Origin: an uncultured cyanobacterium | GTDB taxonomy: Bacteria > Cyanobacteriota > Cyanobacteriia > Phormidesmidales > Phormidesmidaceae | NCBI GenBank assembly: GCA_938029995.1 | Contig: CALHGI010000250.1 | Coordinates: forward strand, 1-6,911 | Reading direction: 5' to 3' | Length of the DNA: 6,911 nucleotides | Shown here: positions 6,355 to 6,911 of the stretch, piece after piece | How the letters are laid out: every line of letters begins with the position of its first letter | How positions within the stretch are numbered: the first letter of the stretch is position 1 | Position numbers and translations under genes: made by a program | Notes under the pieces: generated by a model | Seen by the model: only the letters and a program-made list of their open reading frames with translations | What the model was told of the DNA's origin: nothing | Database searches by the model: none

Positions 6355-6911
6355 ATGAGCCAAGAAAACTTGCCTGCAAAACTACCGGAGCGACAACTAC
6401 TGGATTTCGCATGGCAAAGACACAATGTATACAGCAAAAATGCGACTCGCCATCGTGCCAGGTTCTCATTACTCCGCAATCTGCTCCTTAGTTTAAGCGT
6501 CTTAGTTGTTGTACTTTCCGTCACAAATGCATCTATCAACAACCTAAACGTAACAGCAATCATAGATAGACCTAACAATGAATCCCTAGTCACTGACGCC
6601 ATAGTCCAAACAATACAACCGCTCCTAAAACATTTACTCATAGTACTACCCATCACAATTTCCGCTTTATTAGCCTTTGCCATAAAATTTGATCGAGGAA
6701 ACAATTGGTTACTACTACGAGGTAGCGCGGAAGTCTTAAAAAGTGAAATATACTGCTATCGAACTCGCGTTCGAGAATATGCAGGGCATCGCAATGAGAT
6801 TCTGGCTCACAAAATCAAAATAATTAGTGAAAGATTGAGGGGAAGCGCCGTACACCAGGCATCTCTTAATCCCTATGAAGAGGAAAAAGTATCACACCAT
6901 CAAATAGGCTG
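6355..6911 (+). CDS. SLATT/DUF4231 two-transmembrane protein, predicted membrane effector (3' end outside window)
   Basis: The frame is open from the ATG at 6355 to the window end (185 codons plus two bases), so the C-terminus is missing. A TAG at 6343-6345 in the same frame rules out an earlier start. The layout is a polar, basic N-terminal helix, TM1 (about 39-58, with LSLSVLVVVLSV), a loop of about 33 residues, TM2 (about 93-111, with LLIVLPITISALLAFAI), then a cytosolic helical part. The segment FDRGNNWLLLRGSAEVLK (112-129) followed by EIYCYRTRVREY (131-142) matches the SLATT/DUF4231 signature. SLATT proteins are predicted pore-forming or membrane-perturbing effectors of conflict systems, paired with SLOG or nucleotidyltransferase sensors. 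Here it directly follows the LSDAT sensor and probably shares its mRNA, with a hairpin over its ribosome site. Full-length relatives can be longer and may carry further domains, which cannot be judged here. Confidence 0.9.
   Translation, partial: MSQENLPAKLPERQLLDFAWQRHNVYSKNATRHRARFSLLRNLLLSLSVLVVVLSVTNASINNLNVTAIIDRPNNESLVTDAIVQTIQPLLKHLLIVLPITISALLAFAIKFDRGNNWLLLRGSAEVLKSEIYCYRTRVREYAGHRNEILAHKIKIISERLRGSAVHQASLNPYEEEKVSHHQIG

Noticed and set aside
6342..6704. A 120-codon minus-strand frame opposite the SLATT gene
   Set aside because: The plus strand encodes a clear two-TM SLATT protein here; the minus frame has no family motif and would run antisense over the operon.
1..6911. CRISPR array, insertion sequence or terminal repeats
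   Set aside because: No regularly spaced identical repeats, transposase motif or long terminal inverted repeats were seen; the repeats present are WD40 coding repeats and short hairpins.

Overview
The window looks like a defence or accessory region of a cyanobacterium. The basis is the protein families: a TIR protein with a membrane segment and a long WD40 array, and a SLATT/DUF4231 protein with the wording typical of cyanobacterial members. Base composition is moderate and slightly AT-rich, and several starts lack a strong Shine-Dalgarno sequence. I cannot name a genus from sequence alone.

Layout, left to right. Bases 1-198 hold only two short open tails that may be the end, possibly broken, of an upstream gene. 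A DUF1643 gene follows on the plus strand (199-696). A 267-base spacer leads to a probable 55-residue secreted peptide (964-1131, plus). A very large minus-strand gene (1173-5087) converges on it; it encodes TIR - helical linker - TIR - helical linker - one hydrophobic helix - about 15 WD40 blades. A 444-base intergenic region then separates it from a divergent plus-strand pair: a TRPM-like SLOG (LSDAT) protein (5532-6326) and, 28 bases later, a two-transmembrane SLATT/DUF4231 protein (6355 onward, cut by the window end).

How they may work together. LSDAT plus SLATT is a known predicted pairing of a nucleotide-ligand sensor and a membrane effector. TIR domains in bacterial immunity often cleave NAD+ and make ADP-ribose-type signals, and SLOG-type domains bind such signals in Thoeris ThsA and in human TRPM2. 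A large two-TIR sensor protein sitting divergently beside a TRPM-like SLOG and a candidate pore protein therefore suggests a Thoeris-like chain: WD40 sensing, TIR signal synthesis, LSDAT reception and SLATT membrane damage. Only the domain content and adjacency are seen; the functional link is inference.

Structural details worth attention are a tandem duplication of the whole TIR-plus-linker module, both copies keeping the putative catalytic Glu; a perfect 9-bp hairpin between the LSDAT stop and the SLATT start; and an 11-bp stem-loop in the divergent control region.
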